From the NCBI GenBank assembly GCA_036898135.1, contig CM072514.1, positions 6,889,637 through 6,953,636 of the forward strand: a stretch of 64,000 nt of DNA. Reading direction: 5' to 3'. Below, in pieces: positions 10,919 through 22,104 of this stretch. Each line of letters opens with the position of its first letter. Position 1 is the stretch's first letter. Position numbers and translations under genes: made by a program. Below the pieces are notes generated by a model that worked only from the letters and a program-made list of their open reading frames with translations, searched no databases and was not told where the DNA came from. Origin of the DNA: Oncomelania hupensis. Lineage: Eukaryota; Mollusca; Gastropoda; Littorinimorpha; Pomatiopsidae.

Positions 10919-12038
10919 TGTCGCGTCACCCGAGTGGGTTCCGCGACGTTCAGCACAAACAACGAGTGGAAGGAATAGAACTCAAACAAAAGAACTAACA
11001 CAAAATGCCAGATGAACAATCACACACTTTTATTCAACAATGACACACACACTCACAGGATAATGGGATACTAAACTACCCTCAACCCCTATCAAGACCC
11101 CCAACCCAGTATTTACTAAACAATTACCTCCCTTGTCTAAATGAAAACCCTAGAACTATACACAAACAGAATGCCCACAACAATATGCAACAATAGTAAT
11201 AATCAGTTAAACTTCAGATAAATACAATCCTCAACTGAATAAATAAAACAGCAAATCTTAGAAATTCAATTGCACCGCATAAACTAACTTGTAGGCCTAT
11301 TCCAGTGTCACTGTACGTACTTCACAACCTCTTAACTGAGCTCAGAATAACTATAGTAGTTGTTCACTGAAGAGTTGGTATATGTTTAGGTGCGTGAATG
11401 CGAATCTGTATGTGTGTCAGTGTGGTGTATCTGGGATTCTGAGACCCTGGTGAAAAACGCCCGGTCGTCCGAAGTAGCAGGTAAGTCCCAGCGATGACGG
11501 GGGATCACACCCAGCAGCGGCGCCAACGACGACACAAAGACGTGGCAGTCGTGGTGGCGGCCTGGTAACGTCCACACCCACGGTTGCAAAGACGGAAGTG
11601 GCGACAGTAGAGAAAGCAACGGTAGAAATAGAACAAGGTAGAAATCGAAGCCCAATCTGTGGACAAATAAATGGTCTCACTAGTTCGTCCACAAACGTAA
11701 ACATTACATAACAGATACGCCTTCCGCCATCTTTACCTGCTTATACATGCATCTCAATAACATAATGCACTTCTTAATTCTATAATGTATCTCCTCCATG
11801 AAACATAGTTGTTTATACAAATATACATAATGATTACACTGCACTTCCAGTCACACAATAGCGATTTGCCTCATCCACACTTCCATCTTCATCACTCCTC
11901 TCTACGTTATAGCACATTATCTCCCTTCATTCACAATTACCTTTATCACGCTATAATACAAACACGCTTCCCTCATATTCATCAACTTCATCACCCCTCT
12001 CCAACACAGTACATTGTCTCCCTTCCTTCACATTCATC

Positions 12039-12082
<44 letters not shown>

Positions 12083-12984
12083 AACATGCATATTTCCTTG
12101 TCACCCTTTGACCCCGGTTTGGCAACCACAGCAACAACATTATTCATACACATATTCAACCAAGAAAATCATAGGAAAATCATAGAAAAATCAACAAACT
12201 ACCATTCATCAAAATATACCCCTTTCCCCCTCATTCACCATCATTCATTCACGTACGCATGCTCGGAATGCAACAGACACTAAGGAAAAGAATTACAGGT
12301 TTCAACTCACCTTTTAAGTTCTCGACCTGTGATACAACGATACACGTACACTGCACAACACAACACAAACAGTACACCACAGTACAGCACAGTACAGCAC
12401 ACTGGTTATTAGTCTGAGAGTTCAAGTTCGTTTCTCGCTAATGCTTAGCTATGCACAGGGGCATCTCAATACTGCTGAAGTATTTGAGCTTTGGCAGGTG
12501 CCCAATCGAGGGCCACACAACCTTAAGACAGAACTCTACAACTATTACTTCCCAATAGATGGCAGTTACAGTCCTCCCACTACAGACTTTTAGACATTCT
12601 TGTCCCGATGAGGGCATAAGACCTTGGGTGGTTCGAAACACAATGAACAAGCTACCCTTACAGAAGAACTTACTCTAACCTGACACATAGTCACAAAGTT
12701 ACTTCTGTCCAAAAGACCGACTGCTTGCAAAAGCAACCAAAATGACTCTGCTAACCAAATCACATACCAGCACACAGGACAACATCGAGTCGAGCTCAGT
12801 AACCCAGTTTTCTCATTATGCATTATGCTCTTTTGCGTTAAACACGTGAAACCCACACATACTAATCTTTCATATGCAGTAAAAGAAACTGCCGAATCGA
12901 CTATGTACACTGTATCGCTAGAGATGTGCAACTCTGCACAATATATAACTAACTCTAGCATGTGCTGAAACTCGTGTCGTCACA
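10919..12984 (-). mobile_element. Solo LTR A, 2.07 kb (copy 1)
   Basis: Starts TGTCGCGTCACCC, ends CGTGTCGTCACA, and is flanked by the 5-bp target duplication AGCGT (10914-10918, 12985-12989). TG...CA ends plus a 5-bp duplication and no coding identify a solo LTR. It is probably on the minus strand: there an AATAAA lies near 11030, about 110 bp before its end, and TATATATTG near 12945, close to its start. The partner LTR of the same family is at 14059. Long for an LTR; superfamily undetermined. Confidence 0.85.
12043..12081 (+). repeat. (TC)n microsatellite in LTR A (copy 1)
   Basis: A perfect (CT)n tract within the LTR. Copy 2 at 41272-41306 is slightly shorter. Confidence 0.9.
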
Positions 12985-12989
12985 AGCGT

Positions 12990-13918
12990 ATGCTATCATA
13001 TGGTCCAAATTAGCATATGGACAGGAGGCTTTTTTTTCTGCATCAAAACTCTATCTTAATAAGTTACAAAGTCTGGATAGCAAAGCTGTACAATCAGTAT
13101 TTGGCGTCCCCATTCACACAAAAACTACAGATGCATAGAAAATTGCAGGAATGATCCCTTTAAATGAATGGAGAAAATTGCTGTGTGCTAAAAATATAAT
13201 TAGAGCAAGGTTGGTTAATAATAGCACAGATGAAGAATTACTAGTACGATCGGATATACATTTTCCTAAACAGTCTCAAACAGTACAACATTTTCAGACT
13301 ATTGCAACATTTACTATGATACAGAAGAATACACTGCTAGAAAAGAGAAAATATCACACATTCCTTTATGAGAGCTTGAAAAAGCTATTTATGATATTAA
13401 TTATACTGGGGAACATAAGAGTGACACATTAAATATGTTAGGTATAAATTCTAAAATTCATTTAAATGAAAAATATTATTCTGAACTAAACATGTATATG
13501 GATGGTTCTGTTTTATAAATTGGTGATGCAGGAGCAGCCTTCAGAATTTCAGATAACAGAGTCGTATTTTATTGGAAAGGGATATTCAATATTTACAGCA
13601 GAACTAGTAGCCATTGTAATGGCACTAAATACAATTTTATATCTAGCACTTAACTGATTAAGCATCGTTGTATTTTTTGACTTGAAGTTTGTGTTAGAAG
13701 CTCTTAATTCAAATAATAGTAAAGAGAGAAAAGAAACTATTTGCGAAATAAAATGTGCAGTTCATAGTCTAATCACAAATGGAACTCAGGTTTCATTTTG
13801 TTGGATTCCTTCTCACTGTGGATTCATTTTCAATGACTGCGCAGATCGAGCTGCTAAAAGGGGAGGTGCTAATGTAAATGCATTATCACTACAAATAAGT
13901 CTGTCTTCTAAGGAATGA
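12990..13918 (+). pseudogene. I-clade LINE RT C-terminus and RNase H (copy 1)
   Basis: The RT thumb region (A-Y-G-Q-E-A-F-F-S-A-S) is followed by a 93-codon open frame at 13151. RNase H starts at Y-M-D-G-S-V near 13495 (first catalytic Asp), then A-E-L-V-A-I near 13597 (Glu), F-F-D-L near 13675 and W-I-P-S-H-C-G-F...N...A-D-R-A-A-K at 13802-13858. In-frame stops near 13516 and 13652 inactivate it. Confidence 0.8.
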
Positions 13919-14572
13919 AAACGATTAGTGGAAAGTAAACTTAAAAACAATAAAAACATTTGACTTTAATATACAATACGAAAAGTACAGTGGGGTATCC
14001 AGATCAGTTGTAACAATCGCCTACAGAATATTTTTGAATTCTATAAGAACTATTGCAGTGTCACGTCACCCGAATGGGATCAGTGACTTAATAATAATAA
14101 TAATAATAATAATTTATTTTGTATAGCGCAATTCAAACATAAAATGCTTCACAAAGCGCTTGATCACACGCAGCCACACACAGATACACACGCATAATAA
14201 ATCTATTCTGCATTTAAAAACAAGACAACATGTAAACCTAGTAAAGGTAACAAACCAACAAATAAAAGTATAAAATCAGTCAATCAATCAATAAACTTAT
14301 ATAAAATAAATGAATAATTTCACAGAAAAAATTTAAGAGAGGCACGTTAATACCAAAAGAGGCAGATCAACAATGCCTCATCTAAGATGTAAAGTGTAAA
14401 TGGTGGTGAAATACAGCAGTTTTAAAAGTAGAATAATCGTTGAATAACTAAACATCGTTACAACGTATGACAGGCCAGATGAAGAGAATAAAAGCTTGTA
14501 AAATGGCATTAATCTGGTTTAAAAAGAAAACATATTTGTGATTCACATAATAATAGTAACAACACCAATAAC

Positions 14573-14650
<78 letters not shown>

Positions 14651-14654
14651 TAAT

Positions 14655-14721
<67 letters not shown>
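14573..14721 (+). repeat. (AAT)n microsatellite (copy 1)
   Basis: About 149 bp with two TAAATAA/TTAATAA interruptions, inside the CR1-like 3' UTR. Poly-Ile and poly-Leu frames here are spurious. Copy 2 at 43801-43944 is shorter. Confidence 0.95.
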
Positions 14722-14722
<1 letters not shown>

Positions 14723-14882
14723 GCAGTTTCTAATTTCATTTACAGTGAAAACAAGTTAAGAGGGATCAAATGTCATTTAAAAAAGCAAAACAATTTTAAG
14801 ACAAGTAAACGCATACGCACATGCATCCACGTACACACGCATTCACCCACACATTCACACACACACACACATTCACACCCAT

Positions 14883-14918
<36 letters not shown>

Positions 14919-14972
14919 CTACACACACATTTCAGGTATCAGAGCAACAGGGTGTCCGCAAGGGAGGATGTT

Positions 14973-15098
14973 CTACAGGTGTAAGAGGAAGAGATAGGTT
15001 TTCATTTGGGCTTTGAAAGAGTCAAGAGATGGAGATTGGCGAAGGCTGCATGGGAGTTTGTTCCACAGGGTAGGAGCATAGACGGAAAAAGCTCTTTT
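14973..15098 (-). pseudogene. CR1-like LINE ORF2 C-terminal tail (copy 1)
   Basis: 42 codons before a TAG: F-S-V-Y-A-P-T-L-W-N-K-L-P, then S-P-S-L-D-S-F-K and K-T-Y-L-F. This W-N-x-L-P...F-K-x-x-L-K-T-x-L-F pattern is the conserved end of CR1/Jockey-like reverse transcriptase proteins. Confidence 0.8.
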
Positions 15099-16991
15099 GC
15101 TCAACAGTGAGTGAGGGGATTCAAACTCGAACTAAAATACTAACACAAATACCAGATTAACAGTTACACTCTTTTATTCAACACATATACACACAGGAAT
15201 ATGGGAAATCTAACCCTACCACAATCCTTAACCGATCCCCACAACACCAACAATTAACAAACGATTACCTCCCTTGACTAATCTGTAACCCCATACACAT
15301 TAGACACGAAGTGTCAGTCCAAGCAAAGATACAACAATATGAAAATAAAGATGAAGTATTACAACAGATGGCTTGCATATACAATCAATAAGTTTGAAAG
15401 AAACGTATTTACTTAATATCAAACCTTTTACATAAACCAGCACAATTGTTCGTTATTTAATACAACGCTTAATACTATAATCTGGAATCAGCAACACACA
15501 TCATTTGCTTTTCCACATTGAGTTCCAGAAAATCACCACACTGTTTCACGACTAGCACAGTCTATAAATCTTAACAAAAATTAATGTGATCACGACCTTC
15601 AAGGAATTCTGTGAAAATCACTGTATTAAATGTTCACTAAGTGTTTAATATATTAATGTGCGTGTAATGCTGTATGTTCATGTATGTGTTAAGTCCTGAG
15701 TACTGCAACCCTAGGCAGCAGCGGTCATGGGAGTGAGCAGGTGGCCGTTTCAAGATAGTAGGGGGTCTTGCAGTGCTAGGGTGGCAAAGGTCACGCAGCG
15801 TCTTAGCTTCTCGGACTGGATAAGAACATCATTGAACCACAGCACGGCACCATGCAACAAAGCATGGAACTAACAGCAAACAACAAGCAGGCACACAGCC
15901 AAGCAGGCCCAATCTGGTCAACATAATAACCAACCTTACTAGGCTATCCATTTACAATGTAAACATAACATGGGAAATAACTCCTTCAGCTGTCCGCCAT
16001 CTTGACCTGTTTATTTATGCATTACACAAATTTATAATTCTTCTATAATTTATATAATTCCACAATGCTATACAAATGCATATTATAATTCCATTCCTAA
16101 ACAACAATCTTGTTTCATCCTGTCACTCGTATTCATCACCCCTCTATCATACTATTCACACATCATCACCCTTGACCTCGTTCTTGCTACAACCTCGACA
16201 ACATCATTTCATTATACATTTCCAACAAGAAAATCATATAAAAATACTTTGTAATAAAATACCCCTTTTCCCCCTCCTCCATCATCATTCATCCTCGTAC
16301 GCATGCTCAGAGTGTACAGCCACTGATAGAATTAGACTACTGGGCACCACTCATCTTAAGTCCTCGGCCTGTGACGGTACAGACACACACCACAACAGAA
16401 CACAACACACAGTCTGTACGAGAGTCGATGGTTCGTTACTGCTGCTCTAACTTGTGATCCCATGACATCCTAGTATCGGCGAGATATCTAGGCATTGGGG
16501 AGTCTCTAATAGAAGAGCACACACCCTTAGGAAAATACTCTACACCTATCCCACAAATGGTGGCAGTAATAATTTATTCCTCCTATAACTACAGCACACT
16601 GGTCATTCTTGCCCTTCTTAAGGAACAAGACCTCGGGTGGTTTTAAACACTAAACACAAACCTTATAAACGGACTCTACAGCTACATGTATTCTATAATA
16701 GTGGCAGTCACAAATATCCAGTCACCGTCCGACCACAGTTAGTACCATCTTGACTCTGTGGCCTCATCTGCTTCTTCCAGTCCACAATTCAAGGCACAGA
16801 ACTCTGTTCAGGCTTCTAGTAGCTATCGAGCTTACGTGAAACACGAGAAACTCCCAAAACCTATCATACACTACGCAATACTAAGCGCTGGCCCATACTT
16901 TTCGCACAGCACTCTCATAGATATGAAACTGAAACTATATACATCCTGACACAGCATATATTTTAGCGTGTAACAACCTCGTGTCGTCACA

Positions 16992-17192
16992 TGCAGTAAT
17001 GTGAACTGTTCGTGTAATAACATAGTTTCTCTGTGCCATGTATTATTTGATTGCAACTATACACGTGGATATCTGCCTGTCAGCTTTCAGTCCTTAACTT
17101 CTATGGATAACATTAGTTTTGATTTATGTGTTGATTTTTTGCCAAATCATTTATTGTTTCCCCTGTTGGACAGTTTCTTTAAGGTGGTTTGA
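16992..17192 (+). pseudogene. I-clade LINE C-terminal Cys/His motif (copy 1)
   Basis: An open frame with N-C-S-C, then L-C-H-V-L-F-D-C (about 17001-17053), the C-x-C-x(n)-H-x(4)-C knuckle found at the end of I/R1-like ORF2, and a stop at 17192. It continues directly from the target site of the second solo LTR. Confidence 0.7.
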
Positions 17193-17304
17193 TTGTAAAC
17201 CTATGTGTGTATATGTGTGTACTTGCTACTGCTGCATGGTGAGGATCTTCCCTCTAACACACGCATAGCTGTCACACTCATCATTGTGTAGTTTTAATAG
17301 ATGT

Positions 17305-17376
17305 ATGTGTGTGTGTGTTTGTGTGTGTGTGCGTGTGTGTGCGAGCGCGCGTGTGTGTGCGAGCGCTTGTGTGTGT
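17305..17376 (+). repeat. (TG)n-rich tract (copy 1)
   Basis: Imperfect TGTG/GCGAGCGC tract between the I-clade LINE and exon 3. The copy is at 46525-46596. Confidence 0.85.
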
Positions 17377-17675
17377 GGTTTTATTGTCTTATTATTTCGA
17401 TGGAAAAGACATACAAATAAATAAATAAAAACACAACTACACAAATTTATAAATGTGAAACGGGCCGTGATAAACATGGCGCCACTACCTCCTATCCAAT
17501 GCATAAGCCGTGAAACGTAAGCCAAATGTGGCCACTAAACTCATAAGGAGTGTGAGGAGTTCTCAGCGTGATGACATTTACAAGCGGAAGTAGCAGATAC
17601 AACAGCAACAACATCAAGAAACACGAAATTTTAAAACAATTATAGGAAAGTATAGGATATTGTATGCATTCTTAC

Positions 17676-17918
17676 CCCACACTTGCACTTCACAAACGTT
17701 CAAAAACATTCCGCCCGAATTATCGCCAGCTCTGCTTGTACGAGTGAGTTTGACAGTCTGTCCTTGTTTTGGCAGCCGATGTTGCGAAATTTCAACTGAA
17801 ATTTCAGTTACAGCGTTTATGATGGACACATTGTCAGGAAATGTGTAGATTAAATAGGAATCGACCCAGACTTCGACATGGGTCATTCTCTGAAGGCCGG
17901 CGTTATTTGGACCGTCAT
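17676..17918 (-). CDS. Exon 3 (upstream-coordinate duplicate): C-terminal half of FTP domain
   Basis: Seen: base-for-base the same as 46896-47138, with intact splice sites and frame. In this copy no exon encoding the N-terminal FTP half lies between it and the preceding EGF exon (29815-29934). If transcribed through, the protein would carry a half FTP domain after the first EGF module, which is unlikely to fold as a lectin. Frame is kept because both ends are phase 1. It may be functional, skipped, or an assembly duplicate. Confidence 0.75.
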
Positions 17919-17929
17919 CTGCAATGAAA

Positions 17930-18337
17930 GAGGGAAAGAAAAACTAATCTACAAGTACAAGCATATAATCATGTAAATTTTCAAAGTGCGTACTCCAGAA
18001 TTACTAGATAGCCCTACATTTGAAACGTGAAGATAACGTTTAATGCTTGGAACCGTTATACGTATGCATATGTAGTCCTGTTGGATATTTCATGTGAAAA
18101 ATTAAATCAGACCATTGGTTATTATATATAAGACATATTCAAAGGAAAATGTGTCTACTAACAACACCGATATGTTACGACTGTATTATGATACGTGAAT
18201 TCATGTTAGGTGTGAGATATAGGACTATGTGTATTCTTTTCTTTAAGTTATTAATGTATTACTATTTTTTAAATTTAGAGTTTTTAGGGAAGGGGAGTGG
18301 GTGAGGGGGGTGTCTAATATCACCATGGTGAATACAT
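17930..18337. other. Intron upstream of exon 3, nothing recognised
   Basis: No coding pattern, inverted ends or RNA signature seen beyond the acceptor of exon 3. Same in copy 2 (47150-47557). Confidence 0.6.
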
Positions 18338-18527
18338 GGCACAGTGCAAGGAGGTAGAAGAAGAGGGAGACTGAAAAAGAGGTGAGAGGACAACATTCGA
18401 GAATGGACTGGCTTGACACTGAGCGAAGCCATCAGGGTTGCTGAGTAAAAAGAAAGATGGAGTATGCTGGTTAAACGATCATCTGCGGTGCCCCAGCGAC
18501 CTTAGAGTTACGGGTTAGGATAGGAAT
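18338..18527 (+). mobile_element. RTE-like LINE 3' fragment, plus strand (copy 1)
   Basis: Begins at GGCACAGTGCAAGGAGGTAG, matching the last 190 bp of the RTE-like ORF (G-G-R-R-R-G-R block to the end) plus GGTTAGGATAGGAA. One premature TAA. 5'-truncated insertion. The copy is at 47558-47747. Confidence 0.85.
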
Positions 18528-18608
18528 ACGTTATATTTTGAAAACAAAACTGACTAAAGAATTGTTTTGTAGCATTATCGGACGTAATTTTAAGCTAGCT
18601 ATCTTCTT

Positions 18609-18929
18609 CTATCCTATCCCGTAACTCTGAGGTGGTAGGGGCACCACAGATGATCGTTTAACCAGCGCACTCAATCTTTGCCTGTCCTCAGAAACTCTCA
18701 TGACCTCACTCAGTTTCAAACCAGTCCATTCTCGAATGTTGTCCTCCCACCTCTTTTTTGCAAGGCCTGATGATCTTGTGACGTGGCCATACCATCGGAA
18801 TTTTCGTTTCTTCACCACTGTGAGCAGTTCATCATGTTGTCCAATAGCTTGTGTGATGGTCTGTCGGACTTCGTCGTTGGCGATGTACTGGGTATAGGAA
18901 ATGCCCAGAAGTCTTCTGTAGCACCTCAT
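18609..18929 (-). mobile_element. RTE-like LINE 3' fragment, minus strand (copy 1)
   Basis: The reverse strand reads R-C-Y-R-R-L-L-G-I-S-Y-T, K-R-K-F-R-W-Y-G-H-V and S-S-V-V-P-L to a stop at 18609, with the (TATCC) tail beside it. About 16 residues around the G-R-R-R-G-R block are deleted. Its 5' end abuts the next RTE-like copy at the shared bases ATGAG. The copy is at 47829-48149. Confidence 0.85.
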
Positions 18930-21912
18930 GAGAGCAGCCCCTTTCAACATCACCATCATCCAGGCCTATGCCCCAACATTAGACTATGACGACAGCGAAG
19001 TGGAGGATTTCTATGAATATCTATAGGCTGTCCTTGACCAAGTGCCGAAGAAGGGCATAGTCATAGTGCAAGGCGACTGGAATGCCAAGGTTGGCCAAGA
19101 TGCGCACCACAATTTGGGAGACACATGTGGACTCCACTGCAACACCGATACAAATTACAAGGGTCTGAGACTCTTGGGGTTTGCCAGATACAATTTGACA
19201 CTGGAAAACACGCTTGGTCTCCACAAAAAAATCCAGACGATGTACATAGCACAGTCCCAGCGGGGAGCATCACAGCCAGATTGAATACACCATGGTCAAG
19301 ACACGCTTGAAATCAAGCATCAACATTGGCAGGACACGCACTTTTCTAGGAGCAGACGTCGGAAGTGACCACGATCTGGCTACAATGTCCTTCCGGCTAC
19401 TCTTGTAGCTAGTAAACACAGTAAAGTGCACCAGACTGAAGTTCGACCTGGACAAACTGCAAGACCCGGAGGTGGAAAAAATATTCTAAGCCACAATTGG
19501 AGGGAAATTTGCACCACTGCTCATTTTGGGAGCTGGTGAAGTAGATGCCGCCATTGAGATCCTTAGCAAACACCGCTTAAAGAAGAAACCGTGGATCACT
19601 CCTGAACTTTTGGACCTGTGTGATAAACGAAGAGAGATGAAAAAGAAAAAGAACACCTCACAGGGAGCTGAGGCCTTCCAAAAAATCAACAATGACATCC
19701 GAAAAGGCATGCGCACAGCAAAGGAGAACTGGGTAGAAGATCAATGCGAGAACAGTCTAACCAAGAACAACAGCAAGGAGGCCTACCAGACTGAAGCGGC
19801 TGACAAGTGTTAAACAGCCAAAAGTCTCCACGATTCAAAGCAAATCTGGCATATGCCTTACAGAGAAAAAATAAAAATCTTGGATAGATGGACAGAGTAC
19901 TGCTCTGACCTTTACAACCACACACCAAACGGAGACCCATCAGTTCTAGCATGTCCAGAGAACAGAGTGGAGGAAGAGATCCTCCCACAACTCTGCGAGA
20001 GGAAGTTGAGGCAACGGTGCAGTCGCTGAAGAAAAGGAGGTCAGGGGGAGTGGACAACATACCCGCTTAACTGCTTCAAGCACGAGGAGAAGCGAAGATT
20101 GACGCCCTCACCATTATCTGTAACAAGATCTGGCAGAGTGGGGAGTGGCCTACACCATGGACCCAATCGCCTGTCATCACTCTTCCCAAAAAGGGTAACC
20201 TTCAGGGTTGCGTTCACGATGGCACTATGTATGACTATGTATTGCTGCGCAGCCGTTCACAGTCACTGCGTATGAACACGTAGTGCTACTTTTTCCTACA
20301 CCTCTCGAGCGCGCAGTGGATTGTATGAAAGCTCATACAAAAATGGCGGACGCTGGCGGTAGCGAAAGATATGTGCCACAGTTTTTTTTTTATTTGTCCA
20401 TAAATTGTCTTTAACGAGTCCCCTCTACATTCGTCCTCGTCCGAATCGTCAATTAACTCCAACATAATAGTCTGAAGTAAAGCTTTTAGGTTTTCTTCGA
20501 CACTGACGACAGCCATTCTTTTTTCCGGACTCTGTGAGCATGCGCGTAAATTTGCTGCGCTACACACGGTTCACGCGCACACTGTAGCGGCCTCTACATA
20601 TTGTATGTGGGTAGTGGAGCGTGAACGCTACCCTGGTGTGTGAACATTACCGCACTATCAGACTCATCAGCCATTCCAGCAACGTCCTCCTAAAATTAAT
20701 ACTCAACAGATTGAAATCCCAAGCTGAACAAATCATAGTTAAAGAACAAGCAGGATTCAGGGCTGGGCGAAGTACCACTGAACAGATTTTCAACCTCAGA
20801 ATAATCTACGAGAAATACCTACAGCACCAACAACATCTATATCATGTGTTTGTAGACTTTAAGAAAGGGTTTGACCGAGTCTGGCATGCAGCTCTGTGGG
20901 CAACCACGAGAGTGTCGAAAACAGCAGCCCTAAAACTATTGAAGTCATCAAAAACCTGTATGACAAGGTTACCAGTGCAATCCTCCACAACAGGGCCATC
21001 GGAAACTTGTTCAAAACAACAATCGGTGTGCGTCAAGGATGCCGACTCTCTCCAACACTTTTCAACATCTTCCTATAACGCATCATGTCAGATGCTCTTG
21101 CAGATCACGAAGGCACAGTCAGCATAGGAGGTAGAGCAATCTCCAACCTCCGTTTTTCGGCTGACATTGATGGATTGGCTGGAGATGAACAAGAACTTGA
21201 ACAGCTGGTTCAGAAGCTTAACACCACCTTCAGAGCCTGTGGAGTGGAAATAGGTGCAGAGAAGACCAAAATGATGTCCAACAACACCAATGGCATCAAC
21301 ATGGACATCAATGTCCAAGGCCAATCCCTCAACACAGTGCATAAATTCAAATATTTAGGAGCCATTGTATCAGACAATGGGTTCCGACAGGAAGTCCTCT
21401 CCAGGATCGCACAAACATCTGCAGCCCTGCTGACAAGTTTGAAGCACATTTGGAAAGACGGGACCATCAGTCTACATTCCAAGGTAAGGCTGCTGCGTTC
21501 CCTTGTCATCCCCATCTTCATATACACTTGCGAAACATGGTATCTCACAGCAGATCTTCAACGAAGAATACAAAGCATGAAGATGAGGTGCTACAGAACA
21601 CTTCTTGGAATTTCCTATACCCAACACACCACCAACAACGAAGTCCGACAGACCATTGGACAACACGATAACATGCTCACAGTGGTGAAGAAACGGAAAC
21701 TCCAATGATATGGCCACGTCACCAGAGCAGGAGGCAGAACAAGAGGGAGATAGAAAAAGAGGCGGGAGGACAACATGCAAGAATGGACTTGCTTGACATT
21801 GAGCGAAACCATTAGGGTTGCTGAGGACAGAAAAAGATGAAGTACGCTAGTTAAACGGTCATCTGTGGTGCCCCAACGACCTTCGAGTTATGGGATAGGA
21901 TAGGATAGATAG
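18930..21912 (+). pseudogene. RTE-like LINE copy B, 5'-truncated and decayed (copy 1)
   Basis: Starts inside the endonuclease domain (A-A-P-F-N-I-T-I-I-Q-A-Y-A-P) and runs through G-D-W-N-A-K-V (about 19075), the RT linker (19550-19800) and RT. A small TIR element interrupts it at 20203-20635. After it come A-G-F-R-A-G-R-S-T, F-V-D-F-K-K-G-F-D and V-R-Q-G-C-R-L-S-P. The catalytic box reads F-S-A-D rather than F-A-D-D (about 21153), so RT is dead even apart from the stops. The frame 21085-21708 covers the RT end; the tail GGATAGGATAGATAGGATGA ends at 21912. Confidence 0.85.
20203..20635. mobile_element. 433-bp TIR element in RTE-like copy B (copy 1)
   Basis: Left end CAGGGTTGCGTTCACG and right end, reverse complemented, CAGGGTAGCGTTCACG (15 of 16 match). 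The LINE text resumes on the right as GTGTGAACATTACCGC. CAGGG ends suggest hAT, but no 8-bp target duplication can be seen, and GGGTnGCGTTCAC ends also occur in Harbinger-like elements. A 93-codon minus frame at 20286-20567 contains L-E-L-I-D-D-S-D-E-D-E, an acidic stretch seen in some Harbinger N-termini; weak evidence only. Confidence 0.7.
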
Positions 21913-22104
21913 GATGAGGTAAGAAAGTGCGTAACTCCGGTGAGTTTTATTTTGATTGGTTTATTGTGTCAAGCTGGGACGTTCCCCGTTTATCTAGTTT
22001 GTTATATAAATAACTATGCATTGTCTATAGGGTCCCGCTGACTGCTGATAAAACTCTACTTTAAGTAGCATGCTGTATGCAGTTGTTATGCTGGTTGCTG
22101 AGAA

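Larger units (their letters stand above)
14087..15104 (-). mobile_element. CR1-like LINE 3' end, 5'-truncated (copy 1)
   Basis: Minus strand: from 15104 it encodes the very end of a CR1-type ORF2, then a 3' UTR swollen by (CA)n and (AAT)n tracts, the terminal block GCGCTATACAAAATAAATTA, and a (TTA)n tail at 14088-14112. A probable target duplication CAGTGA lies at 14081-14086 and 15105-15110 inside solo LTR B. Confidence 0.8.
14059..16991 (-). mobile_element. Solo LTR B of the same family, with nested LINE (copy 1)
   Basis: Starts TGTCACGTCACCCGA, ends CGTGTCGTCACA, flanked by TGCAG (14054-14058, 16992-16996). Its edges and much of its interior (AATACTAACACAAAT, TTTTATTCAACA, the CCATCTTGACCTG region) parallel LTR A but are clearly diverged. 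Without the nested CR1-like piece at 14087-15104 it would be about 1.9 kb. Both LTRs sit in the same host LINE. Confidence 0.85.
9922..17200 (+). mobile_element. I-clade LINE with RNase H, split by two solo LTRs (copy 1)
   Basis: Three blocks in one orientation: 9951-10913 (endonuclease end, linker, part of RT), 12985-14053 (RT C-terminus and RNase H) and 16992-17192 (C-terminal Cys/His motif). RNase H plus a C-terminal C-x-C...H...C motif indicates the I-like group of non-LTR retrotransposons. The RT core between the linker and Y-A-D-D is deleted and there are many stops, so it is an old copy. It starts directly after the tail of the RTE-like LINE. The 3' end is indistinct and lies in or after the (TG)n tract at 17305. 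Confidence 0.75.

Noticed and set aside
11386..11704. Two overlapping minus-strand frames of 89-95 residues
   Set aside because: Inside solo LTR A; no conserved motifs, and the LTR B relative does not preserve them.
14509..14739. Poly-Ile/poly-Leu protein
   Set aside because: Translation of the (AAT)n microsatellite in a LINE 3' UTR.
18609..21912. Twin-primed 5' inversion of one LINE
   Set aside because: The inverted part is the 3' end with its own tail, so it is a separate fragment.
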